Positions 39,601-48,664 of a DNA stretch of 64,000 nucleotides are shown here, in pieces (positions within the stretch are counted from its first letter, which is position 1; each line of letters starts with the position of its first letter). Origin of the DNA: Anthoceros angustus (Eukaryota > Streptophyta > Anthocerotopsida > Anthocerotales > Anthocerotaceae). The stretch spans positions 1,104,001 to 1,168,000 of the forward strand of contig MU008167.1 in the NCBI GenBank assembly GCA_010909165.1, given 5' to 3'. The position numbers were made by a program, and so were the translations under genes. The notes below the pieces were generated by a model. That model saw only the letters and a program-made list of their open reading frames with translations, was not told the DNA's origin and made no database searches.

Positions 39601-40874
39601 AAACATCGAGTATACTGAGCCCAGATATCGAGTGTTTGCCAAGAAATCAGACATTGTGGACTCCATTGTTCGATCATGTGCTTGTGAGTTCTCAAAGCCT
39701 CAACTCGAAGCTCACAGATGCAGTATTGAGTTTCATGTCGTTGCGAGTTGTGCCATCTTTCGTTTGGGCTAAATTAGTCGTAGATGAGGTGCAGTGGATG
39801 GCTAATAACAGCTGCATGACTCTCAGCCAGAATTGTTGAGGAGCAGATCTTCGGGGCTCAGAATGTCTCTTGGAAGTCAGGAACTGCTCTGGGAGAAGCT
39901 GGTTTGCTTGCAGATTACTTGATTCTCAAGTCAGGCATGACAGCCTTAGGGCCGATCCATCACCGTACTCAACAGGATGTTATGATCCATGTAGGTCTGC
40001 CCACTGGCATATTTCCAGTCATCCAGATAACCTTCTCTTACGACTGGTGGGTGATTTTGCATCTTGCTGACAATGTCCTTTTCATGTTCCCCGTTCAGAT
40101 GGGACCCAAGGTGGTGGCTCTCAGGGACGAGTATATGAGATTTGCTGTTGAGACGTGCTCGTCTATGCTCAAGGAGTACCGTTCTGCATTAGAAACGGTT
40201 GCAGGTATGGCATCTGGTTCGTGCCGCATTTGCTCCTCTGTGGGGAGATGGGGATAATGGTGCCATCTCCGATTTCCCTCAACATGGACTTACTTGTTCC
40301 TTGCATCACCCAGCACGGCTTTTGGAAAAGGAGGAGATCTCAGCTGCAGAAGTTTACGACATTTTTCAAAAGGCACCCCGCATACCTCAGGTATAGACTT
40401 CCGTCTTGTTAAACAGCCAGGTCCATTCTCTTGGATAACTATCCCATAACAGGTCAGACGAGCGCTCGTTCCCGAATTTGAACTCAATCCGATTACCGTA
40501 ATATGCAGCCTCCTGTACGACCGGTTGACGAACATGGAGCCCTTGTCTATGCTGGGCGGTGGGGAATATATGGAGTCACCCTTCCTGGCAGAGTCACCTT
40601 CAACCCTGGGAATTGTGGGTTCGCTACCTTTGGCGCTCCTCGACCACAGCAGGTCAGGCTTTCGGAATCCCTCCCACGAGCATCTACTTTGGTCTCACTC
40701 TTGTCTGGGTTGCTTCTAACACGGTTGCCCTTTCTGCAACAGCTGCAATTCATCAAGGACGAAACCTGGAAAATGATGGATGAACTTGCTGCGCGAAATC
40801 TCGCGGACCTGGCAAAGAAATACGAAGATGTGGATGAAGTAGGAGACGTTTTATTCTCGCGTCAATTCTTATGA
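36646..40874 (+). CDS. FTSHI: FTSHI: plastid-type FtsH AAA protein with inactive protease site
   Basis: Sixteen exons, join(36646..36930, 37061..37316, 37400..37790, 37891..38149, 38233..38364, 38492..38566, 38667..38792, 38873..38982, 39064..39142, 39317..39454, 39572..39683, 39827..39990, 40099..40204, 40314..40390, 40509..40652, 40743..40874), encode 861 residues in consistent phase. All introns are GT-AG except intron 2, which is GC-AG. The N-terminus resembles a transit peptide, and a hydrophobic segment lies near 255-270 ('[18 protein letters not shown]'). The AAA module has Walker A '[12 protein letters not shown]' (~365-376), Walker B '[15 protein letters not shown]' and the SRH region '[11 protein letters not shown]'-like '[15 protein letters not shown]'. 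The zinc motif HEXXH is replaced by 'YREAAIAV', so the protease is predicted inactive. The C-terminus has the FTSHI-specific '[20 protein letters not shown]' block. FTSHI proteins act in the plastid envelope FtsHi/Ycf2 import-motor complex. FTSHI2 versus FTSHI4 type is not resolved. Confidence 0.9.
38408..38426 (+). repeat. Duplicated acceptor-plus-exon-start inside FTSHI intron 5
   Basis: The 19-mer 'gcagggtggtgtggaaaga' at 38408-38426 is identical to the real exon 6 acceptor and start at 38488-38506, 80 bp downstream. Use of the first acceptor would read into intron sequence and soon stop. It is a local duplication that could act as a decoy splice site. Confidence 0.75.
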
Positions 40875-41155
40875 GCGTAGCCCAAGACCTGGACCTGCTT
40901 CCAACCTCAGGGCTGGCTTACATTGCTGCCACCAGGCGGCCAAATCGAGATGTAACGTAGAAACAGGAGTTTTGTGTATTTTGCCTCCAAAACTTTGTGC
41001 AGCGCAAGGTTTGGCTATTATTTAACTTGCGGAAAGCGCCAGAAGGTTTGAATCGAGAGCAAACCGCGCCGTCGACACCTCCGCCCCGTGGAAAGCGAGG
41101 CATTACACTTGCAACGCCATTTTCAGTGTCGAGCACTCGGCTTTCAGCGAGAAGC

Positions 41156-41896
41156 ATGGCGAGCGCTGTGGTAAGCCAAGCTTTGGTAGAGGCGCTCCCG
41201 GGCTGTTTGGAATCTTCCTTCCTTCCTTTCTTTGGCTTTCCTTTCCCTGCACTTGTGTTTGGAATTGCTTGACGTCTTGCTTTGCCTGAAGATTTGCAAT
41301 TGGGGACGTTGCAGGATGGGAGGCAGGGAGCGGCTCATGACACGGCGGATCCAGCTCAGAGCACTGCCGATCTGACGGCCTTTGTAAGCCATTTCAGAGC
41401 TTAGCTTGAAATTTGGGGTTTTAGCAGGACACGGGTTGGGTGCAGCAGTTTGACACCGTTGCGATCTTGGCACTTGTGCAGGTGCAAAACCTTTTGCAGC
41501 AAATGGTGCGCCTCGTGCTCTTGAAATGCCTGTGTCTGTCGGTGCATTGGCTATTTCCTAGGATTGTGGCAACTAGGGGATAGCCGAACTCATTTGGACT
41601 TGTTGTGTTGCAGCAAATGAGGTTTCAAACTATGTCGGACAACATCATATCGAAAAATATCCTTGTTAGTCGTTGCATTTATGAGGGTGAATTACTTTGC
41701 TGTTGACTGGATAGAAAAAGGGTTTCTGGTTTCTCGTGTAGCTGATTTTCTTAACGCCCTTGCACTTGATGAGATGGGGACCCGCATTGATGACTTGGAG
41801 AAAAGCGTGGGTGATCTCTTGAAGGAGGCAACCCAGGATGCTGGCCAGGTTCCAGCTACTCAGCAGCAACCACAAAGCGGCATTTCAGCTCAATGA
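41156..41896 (+). CDS. HSBP: Heat-shock-factor-binding protein (HSBP) with an AT-AC intron
   Basis: Five exons, join(41156..41170, 41315..41383, 41482..41505, 41614..41656, 41766..41896), give 93 residues. The core 'STADLTAFVQNLLQQMQMRF', 'QTMSDNIISKIDEMGTRIDD' and 'LEKSVGDLLKEA' is the HSBP1 coiled coil of hydrophobic heptads, followed by a short acidic, glutamine-rich tail. HSBPs trimerise, bind heat-shock factor trimers and attenuate the heat-shock response in nucleus and cytosol; plant HSBP is 86 residues in Arabidopsis, so the length fits. Introns 1-3 are GT-AG. Intron 4 (41657-41765) is AT-AC and restores the frame 'ISKIDEM' exactly. It starts 282 bp after FTSHI, same strand. Fragments recur at 43.2-43.5 and 44.7-44.9 kb. 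Confidence 0.9.
41657..41765 (+). other. U12-type AT-AC intron of HSBP
   Basis: The 109-nt intron begins 'atatcctt', the U12 5' splice-site consensus, and ends 'ttgcac'. A branch-site match 'ttcttaac' (consensus TTCCTTRAC) ends about 10 nt before the 3' AC. Joining 'tcgaaaa' to 'ttgatgagatg' gives Ser-Lys-Ile-Asp-Glu-Met, as in HSBP proteins. No GT-AG alternative restores the frame. Confidence 0.88.
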
Positions 41897-42990
41897 GCTT
41901 TCGCAGGCTGCTTTTTCCTGTTTTACAACATTTCCAGAACCTCCCTCGTCCAGGAGTTTATTGTATCTCTCTTCTCCGGCCTCGCAGCAGGGGGGTTTCC
42001 TGAAGTAAGTCCGGAGAGCAGGCGCGGCTGAGGGCAGGTTGTTGAGGACCGGGTGATCACTCTAGGTTGTGCACGTATGCGTTTTCTGTGTTAGTAATTT
42101 TACAAAATCTGTTTCCCATTAAGGGGGCTACCAGTTTGTCCATGTGTCTGCAGTTGCTGGATCAGTACCTTTCCTAGGTATTCTGTCTTGCTTGTGAAGC
42201 TGACTTCGTACAATCTTTCTCCCTGTTTGTGGCCCAATTCCTGACTAGAGATGGTTCTCAGGAGCCTGAGAAATTCAGTCCTTCCAAGCCTTGTGGGGAA
42301 GCCAGGTACAGTAGTAGGACACGGTAGGGATACAGCACGATGAAGATTGCTGTCTGAGACGAATATGCCCAGCAAGGGACTCTGCTGTCTGAGACGAATA
42401 TGTCCCAGCAGAGGCTTCGTTTGCACACATCGACGAGTTCGTCATGCTACCTTTTACTCTCACTTCTTGGCCTGCTCATGCGGGGAATGCAAAAGCTCTC
42501 TTACTAAGTGCCAATACTTGGCATATCCCATACTTCGGGGGTTTTTTGGGCACGGTTTGAGAATGTGTTGAATGGCAACCCCCACTGCCTGTGGATAGGA
42601 GAAAGCCCGCTTATCGCAATAACAATGAGGTGCAGACGATTAAAATATCCATCTCGACAAAGAGGGTGGAGGGTTGGGGAATGAAGGTGGTGGAGGGTTG
42701 GGGACCGAGGGTGGTAGGTGGTTTGGCAGTGGTGAGGTTCAAAGTGAAGATCAACGTGGGGGTTGGGAGTGACGAGGTTCGATCTAATCCATTCGGCCGC
42801 AACCCTTGAGATCCAAGGCGGACACCATGTCAGTATTCCAGTGTTCAACCCAGAATTGGTGGGGAGCTGGAATGCCCACATGGCGCCCTGGAATGCCCAC
42901 ATGGCGTCAGCGTTGGTTCTCATGAGCTGCAGCGACATCCATCCGGAGGGGGAGGAAGAATCACATCGATCCAGAGGGAGAAGAAGAGCC
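41897..42990. other. HSBP downstream region with a multi-copy repeat
   Basis: The block at 42060-42420 ('tgctggatcagtacctt', 'tctttctccctgtttgtggcc', 'gatggttctcaggagcctgag', 'ccttccaagccttgtg') recurs in part at 43545-43660, 45125-45370, 49690-49960 and 52590-52880. At 42865-42906 'tggaatgcccacatggcg' is doubled. The open frames here are not recognised as genes. Confidence 0.55.
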
Positions 42991-43004
42991 CTAGATTGTT
43001 CAAA

Positions 43005-43125
43005 GCTCGACATGGTAGAGCACCAGGTTGCAATGGGACTGCATCAAAAGAAAATGGCTCACGGATCAATGATGGCCCATCCGAAAGGTTGTTGCCTTCA
43101 AGACATGTGTTCCACATACATCCAC
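43005..43125 (-). pseudogene. Bulb-lectin gene fragment
   Basis: On the minus strand this encodes 'LEGNNLSDGPSLIREPFSFD', then breaks frame. It matches residues 37-60 of the lectin at 61071-61496 ('LEGNELSDGASLIREPYFLL'). The nucleotide match covers 'agcaccaggttgcaat' to 'tcgttgccttcgag'-like sequence, about 100 bp. Isolated fragment inside the scrambled block. Confidence 0.75.
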
Positions 43126-43189
43126 AACCTAGAGTGATATAGCTGACTGCTGATTGATTCCATGACTGAGTTGTGATTCTGGGCACTTT

Positions 43190-43560
43190 CTGCATGTGAA
43201 AAACCTTCTGCAGCAATTGGTGCGCCTCCTGCTCCTGAAATGCTTGTGATCTGTCCTCTGTGCTAGGATTGTGGCAGCTAGTGAATAACTCTGGACTCTG
43301 GACTTAATATGTCGGGTAACGGATTTTCTTAACGCTCTTGCAATGCATGAGCTGGGGACCCGCATTGAGGACTTTGCAGAAAGACTTGTGTGGTACCTTG
43401 AAGGTGGCAACCCAGGATGCTGGCCAAGATTCCAGAAACTCAGCAGAAAACAAAGTGGAATGAAGAGGGGTTTCCTTAGACAAGTTAGAAGAGCGAGCAG
43501 ACGCGGGTGAGGGCAGTCTATCACAGACGGGGTGCTCAATCTTGTTCGTGTGTGCTCTCT
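43190..43560 (+). pseudogene. HSBP fragment 1
   Basis: 43194-43285 matches HSBP exon 3 and intron 3 ('aaaaccttctgcagcaattgg'). 43309-43450 matches exon 4 'atgtcgg', then the end of the U12 intron ('gattttcttaacgctcttgca') and exon 5 ('gagctggggacccgcattga'). Most of exon 4 and the head of the AT-AC intron are missing, and the acceptor AC and frame are lost. DNA-level copy, non-functional. Confidence 0.75.
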
Positions 43561-43689
43561 GTGTTAGTATTTTCACAAACACTATTTCCCTTGAAGTAGG
43601 TTACTGTCTATTGCTGGATCAGTAACGGATTCCCATAATCTGCTTCCCTTTAAGCTGACCACCTACCTACAGCTGCACTCACATGCGGC

Positions 43690-44680
43690 GAGGAGACGTG
43701 TCATCACTTGGGAGGCTCTGAGACGGGACTCACTTGGGATGCTGTCCATGTGAAGTTTGAGTATGAAGGAGAAACGGATTACCTGGAAACTGACTTGTTG
43801 TCATTTGGGCCTGGTTTGGACGGGAACATGATTGGGAAATTATATCGGATGTCTTATCTGCCTCTAGACGAAGGACCTGCTGCTTTGATTGCCATGCATG
43901 CAAGGTAAAGTTTCATACAGGCCCATATTGCAGCTCTTGTGCTAGACGCTGAGGAGTTCTGTTTCTGCCTGGTCCCTTTCTGTCGTCGCTGGTGCGTTTG
44001 ATACCCTCAGCAGGACATGCGAGCTCCTGTAGCCAGATATTTGTTTACTTGGTGTGCACCTCAACGTGGTGGCAGTTGCTCAGATTGCAAATGCAAGGAA
44101 GACTCTGCTTCATGCAGAAGCTACACTGGTACTGTGGGTGGTTGAGGAGGATTGGGGCCCTGTTGTGGTGAACAAGATGGCTCTCATTGACGATTCTGAA
44201 AATGCCAAACTGGAAAAGAAGGGTATGCAGGCCACTAAAGGAGTTGAAACTACTCCTTCCTCAGGTAGTTCCAAGTCCTCGTAGACTTGAACAGAGTCTT
44301 TTGCAGACCTCCCTGCGATCAGCCATGTTTTGAGTAATGGGTACGTTGTCTGACAGATTGATTGTTTTACAGACTGATAGCCTACCAGTCGGTTGTATCA
44401 GCAAGAGATGGAGAGGAGTTTGCTCTGATTTCAGCCCTCTCCTCTCAGATCTGATAACCTACCAGTTGGTGGTATCAGTACGAGTCAGATTGCTCTGTTT
44501 CTTGTCGATAACAGGTTCCTGGCTCTTCTCCCTTTCTTCGGTTGATTCTGTTTTATGAGAAATCTGTGTGGACCCGCTAGAAGGTGACGGTTGGGTAGCA
44601 TGCTTGTCAGGTAGGGTCGGCTTGCAGCCCGGGGATGCTGATATCGGCAGGTGGCTGCGGAGGATAGTGCCACTGAATAA
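43690..44680 (+). pseudogene. Scrambled Der GTPase pseudogene retaining introns
   Basis: Segments match the Der gene (25638-28108) on the opposite strand. 43708-43925 is exon 4 end, intron 4 and exon 5 ('FEYEGETDYL', 'DEGPAALIAMHAR'). 43925-44085 is exon 5 end and intron 5. 44085-44285 is exon 6 ('[16 protein letters not shown]', 'VVNKMALID'). 44365-44410 is the start of exon 7. Then, out of order, 44490-44680 is exon 2 end, intron 2 and exon 3 start ('GLQPGDADIGRWLRR'). Intron sequence is retained, so it is not a retrocopy. The changed order shows rearrangement after or during copying. Many stops and shifts. Confidence 0.8.
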
Positions 44681-44689
44681 CTACTCTGG

Positions 44690-44960
44690 ACTCGAGTATT
44701 ATAAGCAGATGAGGTTTCAAAGCATGCCGGTCGAGGATCATATCTCGCAAATTCTAGTTTTCCTGTGTACCTGATTTTCTGAACGCCCTTGCAATGATTG
44801 AGTTGGGGACCTGCATCCATGACTTTGGAGAGAAGCGTGTGTTCTGATATCTTGAAGGAGCCAACCCACAGGATGCTGGCCAAGATTCCAGAAACTCAGC
44901 AGCAAAACAAAGTGGCATTCAGCTGAATGAAGTTAACTGAATGAAGCTCTCCACACGTAC
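44690..44960 (+). pseudogene. HSBP fragment 2
   Basis: Directly abutting the Der pieces: 'gcagatgaggtttcaaagcatg' matches HSBP exon 4, then 'gattttctgaacgcccttgca' matches the U12 intron end, and 'gagttggggacctgcat' to 'caggatgctggccaagattcc' matches exon 5. Frameshifts abolish the product. Confidence 0.75.
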
Positions 44961-45124
44961 AAGTGAAAGCAGCTTTGATTTCCTCCTTTCAATGTCCCGA
45001 AAACCTCCCTCGTCCAGGAGTCTGTTGTCTTGCCTTGCAGCAAAGGAGGGTTCCAGGAACAAGTCAGGAGAGCGAGCAGACGCGGGTGAGGGCAGGTCAC
45101 TAGAGACCGGGTGCTCAAATCTAG

Positions 45125-45670
45125 CTCATTTATGATTGTGTGCGCTTTCTATGTGAGTGTTTTCACAAACTCTATTTCCCTTCAAGGAGAGTACTGCCTC
45201 TGCATTTGCTGGATCAGCAACTTTCCATAATCTGCCTCCCTTGTAAGCTGACTGCGTACAGTCTCCCATAATCTGCTTCCCTTGTAAGCTGACTACGTAC
45301 AATCTTTCTCCCTGACGAGAGATGTTCTCAGGAGTCTGAAAATTTCACTCCTTCCAAGCGTTCTGAGAAGCCCGCCATAGTAGTCTGATCTAGCACAACG
45401 GAGCGATGGGTGGTATAAAAATGAGTGGTTAAACCACGTACCATCGTCCACGTTCTCGTTGGTTGGCGCACACATAAAAATACAAAAAGTGGTTGATGGG
45501 GTTCTTAGTGATTGGTTTTTCCTTACCACATTAACTTCCTCTATTTTAATTGGTGCTTATATTAAAATAGTGGCTCCTTCCTCTATTCTAATTGGTACAT
45601 GTATAAAAATAATTTAAGTGATTCGACTACTTATCATTATTCACGTTTCTCTCTTTTGATTGGCGCACAC
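45125..45670. other. Repeat-family copy and AT-rich interval
   Basis: 45125-45370 is another copy of the 42.06-42.42 kb repeat, with an internal doubling of 'ataatctgc(c/t)tccctt' and 'gtaagctgactacgtacaat'. The remainder is AT-rich with 'attggcgcaca..cataaaaat' phrases repeated and no gene. Confidence 0.5.
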
Positions 45671-45671
45671 A

Positions 45672-45930
45672 TAAAAATAATATAAATGTTCGTGGAATCT
45701 ACATACAACTCACACGCTGGCTATTTTGATTCGTGCAGTGGTAGTGGAAAAAATTCATAAAAATAATGTAAATGTTTGTGGAATCTATATACAACTTTAC
45801 ACGCTGGCTATTTCGATTCGTGCAGTGCTAGTGGAAAAAATTCATAAAAATAATGTAAATGTTTGTGGAATCTATATACAACTTACACGCTTGCTATTTT
45901 GATTTGTGCAGTGGTAGTGGAAAAAATTCA
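45672..45930. repeat. Three tandem ~86-bp units
   Basis: 'cataaaaataatgtaaatg' to 'gtgcagtggtagtggaaaaaatt' is repeated three times (starting at about 45672, 45757 and 45843) with a few substitutions and one indel. Confidence 0.85.
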
Positions 45931-46179
45931 CCGACCACTTCAACTGTATTTAACTATGGTAAAAGATACCATGGACACTATTTAAGCCGACAATTTCAGT
46001 GCACCTTGCATTCTAATCTAAGGACTTCTGTTGGTCTTGGTTGGATGTGGCGAGGAGCTCCGAGGTCTAGGGGTTTTGGTTGGTGTAATGAGGAAGCTAG
46101 GTGCTTAGAAGTCTTGGAGGACGTGCAGTGAAGAAGAGATGCTTAGGGATGTGGAATACATGTCTTAGATCTGAGGATT

Positions 46180-47120
46180 GCATAGCATTCAATAGGTATT
46201 GATATCAAGAGAGCAGAGTTTTGAATGTGTGTGGGCGAGTATTGAATGTGTGTCAATGCCACGAGGTTGTGCAACAAGGGTGTTCTTGGTGAGATAGAGT
46301 ATGTGCAACAAAGGTTACCTAGGTGAGCCAAGAGTCTGTGTGTGTTGTCGTGAAGCCTAGGGTTGTGCACTAAGGGTTTCTTGGGTGAGCCAAAGTTTGT
46401 GTGTGTTGTGAAGCCTAGGGTTGTGCAACAAGGGTTTCCTTGGTGAGGCAGAATATGTGCAACAAGAGTTCTCTTAGTGAGGCAGAGTATGTGCGATGAG
46501 GTTTCCTAGATTGTATGTGCAACAAGAGTTCCCTTAGTGATGAGATTTCCTAGGTTGTATGTGCAACAAGAGTTCCCTATGTGATGTGGAGTATATGTAG
46601 TAAGGTTTCTTAGGGTTGTGAGTGCAACAAGGGTTTCCTTGGTGAGGCAAAATATCTGCAAAAAGGCTTCCTAGGGTTGTATTTGCAACAAGGGTTTCCT
46701 TGGTGAGGCAAAGTATGTGCAATAGGGTTTTGTAGGGTTTTCTTGATGAGGCGGAGTATTCAATGTGTGTTCCTAGACCTAGGGCTGTGCAATAAGGGTT
46801 TCCTTGGTGAGGTAGAGTTCGGCCTAGGGTTGTGCAACAAGGGTTTGCCTGTTGAGGCAAACTCAAGCCTAGGGTTATACAACAAAGGGTTTCTTTGGTG
46901 GGTCGAGGATTTAGACCTAGGGTTGTATAACAAAGGGTTTCTTTGGTGGGCCCAGTATGCAGGCCTAGGGTTGTACAACAAAGGGTTTCCTTGGTGGGCA
47001 GAGTATTCAGTTCATGCATCGGAAGGCCTAGGATTGTGCAACAAGGATTTTCTTGGTGAGGTAGACCTTTTAGTGTGTGTACATCATGAGGGTTGTGTAA
47101 CAAGGGGTTTCATTTATGAT
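46180..47120. repeat. ~45-60-bp minisatellite ('cctagggttgtgcaacaagggtttccttggtgagg')
   Basis: About 18 imperfect units built on 'gggttgtgcaacaa' and 'gggtttccttggtgagg', each followed by a variable tag such as 'cagagtatgtg'. Unit lengths differ. Both strands show repetitive open frames ('LCCTTLGL' repeats on minus), which are products of the repeat and not genes. Confidence 0.85.
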
Positions 47121-47379
47121 GTATATATAGCTAACTTCATGTTCCTATGTATTGAATCTAGACACCTTATCCTTAGAGACCGATTTGCTGCTGGAAGCAA
47201 CAGCCTTTGGATAAGTTATCCTTCCTGACCGGTTTGCGGTTGGAAGTACGAGCCTTTGGATAGGTTATTGGAAGCACCAGCCTTCAAAAGTTCTTGACTA
47301 TGTGATATTTTGGGTATGTTATTGTAAGAGAGCGGTAGTTTGCATTGATATTTGACCTAATTTCAACTCACACCCTAGT

Positions 47380-47921
47380 AATTTGACGTCTCATTGTTTA
47401 GCATGCACCATGGATCATGGCAATCTCGTCCGATCTGAATCGATTGATTGCTTGCCGGCGGGTGCTAAGACACCAACAATGGCCGTCGCGATGTTCCCTC
47501 ACCGGTTATCCAGATACGGGCACTCTGGCAGCTTCAGACCAACTCTCTTTCATCCTCGGGACCCAGATCGGGTCCGACAGTGTGCCCATCCAGCCTGCGG
47601 TATTCAACCCCAAGATGGTACACTCTCGAACTCGATCCGAGTCTCGAAGACGGAGAAGAAACGCGTCTGAAGGTGCCATATTTCCCGAGTCTGGATCCTC
47701 ATGAGCTGCTACAATCCTAAGGAGCCAACCGACGATATCAGCGAGTTGGTATCATTGGCGGAGGGTACCCACCAACGACGACTAAGCAGAGAGATACAGG
47801 GACTATTCGGATCCTTCGGATCCGTGCAGTGTGGCAGTCCCAGACGTATTTTTCTTCCTCCTCCAGGCCCGGGTCGCGTCCGATATGCTGCTCACCCTGG
47901 AGTGGGCTAGCCTTATCGCCA
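47380..47921 (+). pseudogene. Unrecognised decayed coding region, left part
   Basis: Frames at 47417-47704 ('LAASDQLSFILGTQIGSDSV' then an Arg/Ser-rich end) and 47701-47910 are protein-like in base use but unrelated to families I know. The last ~103 bp recur at 48244-48345 after the LTR-like insertion. It may be a retrotransposon or a host gene broken by insertion. Confidence 0.3.
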
Positions 47922-48345
47922 TTGAAAGAACTAGCTTAGACACAAATACGCCTGGGCAACGCATGATCAACATGCTTAGCGCATAACTGCGGAGGCAATG
48001 GATGGCACACAGCACCAGCGGCTTAGATAGGCTCCACAGTACACGTCAATATGGTGCACAGGGTGCTACATATATAGCCCTTAGGCTAGGCAACTATCGA
48101 GGAGGTAAGCCCTCGATAGTGCAATATCCTAATATACTAAAGTAAGTAGTAGAGGATTGAATCTCTAACACTCCCCCTTCAAGCTAAAGCTACTTACCAA
48201 CGCCAAGATCCGAACGAAAATGTGCAAAGTGGCAATGTGCAAGATCCGTGCAGTGTGGCAGTCCCAGACGTATTTTTCTTCCTCCTCCAGGCCCGGGTCG
48301 CGTCCGATATGCTGCTCACCCTGGAGTGGGCTAGCCTTATCGCCA
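47820..48345. repeat. 103-bp direct repeats flanking the LTR-like insertion
   Basis: 47820-47921 and 48244-48345 are near identical, from 'gatccgtgcagtgtggcagt' to 'gggctagccttatcgccat'. They are far too long to be a target-site duplication. Read without the insert, the flanks appear continuous in one reading frame ('VFFFLLQARVASDMLLTLEW'). Confidence 0.8.
47922..48243 (-). mobile_element. Copia-type LTR-like insertion
   Basis: About 320 bp. On the minus strand it holds 'tgttagagattcaatcctct', a TG start typical of plant Ty1/copia LTRs, and on plus the sequence 'aacactcccccttcaagct' just outside it resembles the junction next to a copia LTR. 'ctacatatatagccctt' may be a TATA region in either direction. 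No internal domain, so a solo LTR or fragment. Confidence 0.5.
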
Positions 48346-48664
48346 TAATCGGATATTCAATCCGATTCTCAGCTGCCGGCCTGGAAAATCATCCCATCAG
48401 AGCAACGTACATTATGTTGATAGATCTGGGCAAATCGATTTGAACCGGCCACCGGTACGTGCTTGTCGCCTAAATCTTATCAGCAAACAAACGCGTCTGC
48501 TCACCGGACCGCTCGTGTGGCACAGACAGACCCCGATGCACATCATCCATGTAGCTCGGATGAGCGATGAGGTTTAGGCGACGCGCGATATGTGAGCCAG
48601 GTATTTGAGACTTAGTCATATATGCATTTTCATATTCTCCTGGTTCAAATTTAATCAAGATTTT

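Noticed and set aside
43690-44680. Functional second Der gene
   Set aside because: Exon order is scrambled, both G1 motifs are missing and frames are broken, so it cannot encode a GTPase.
46534-47228. Long repetitive frames on both strands (189 and 161 codons)
   Set aside because: They are translations of the minisatellite. Both strands are open for the same repeat reason, and there is no start or splice context.
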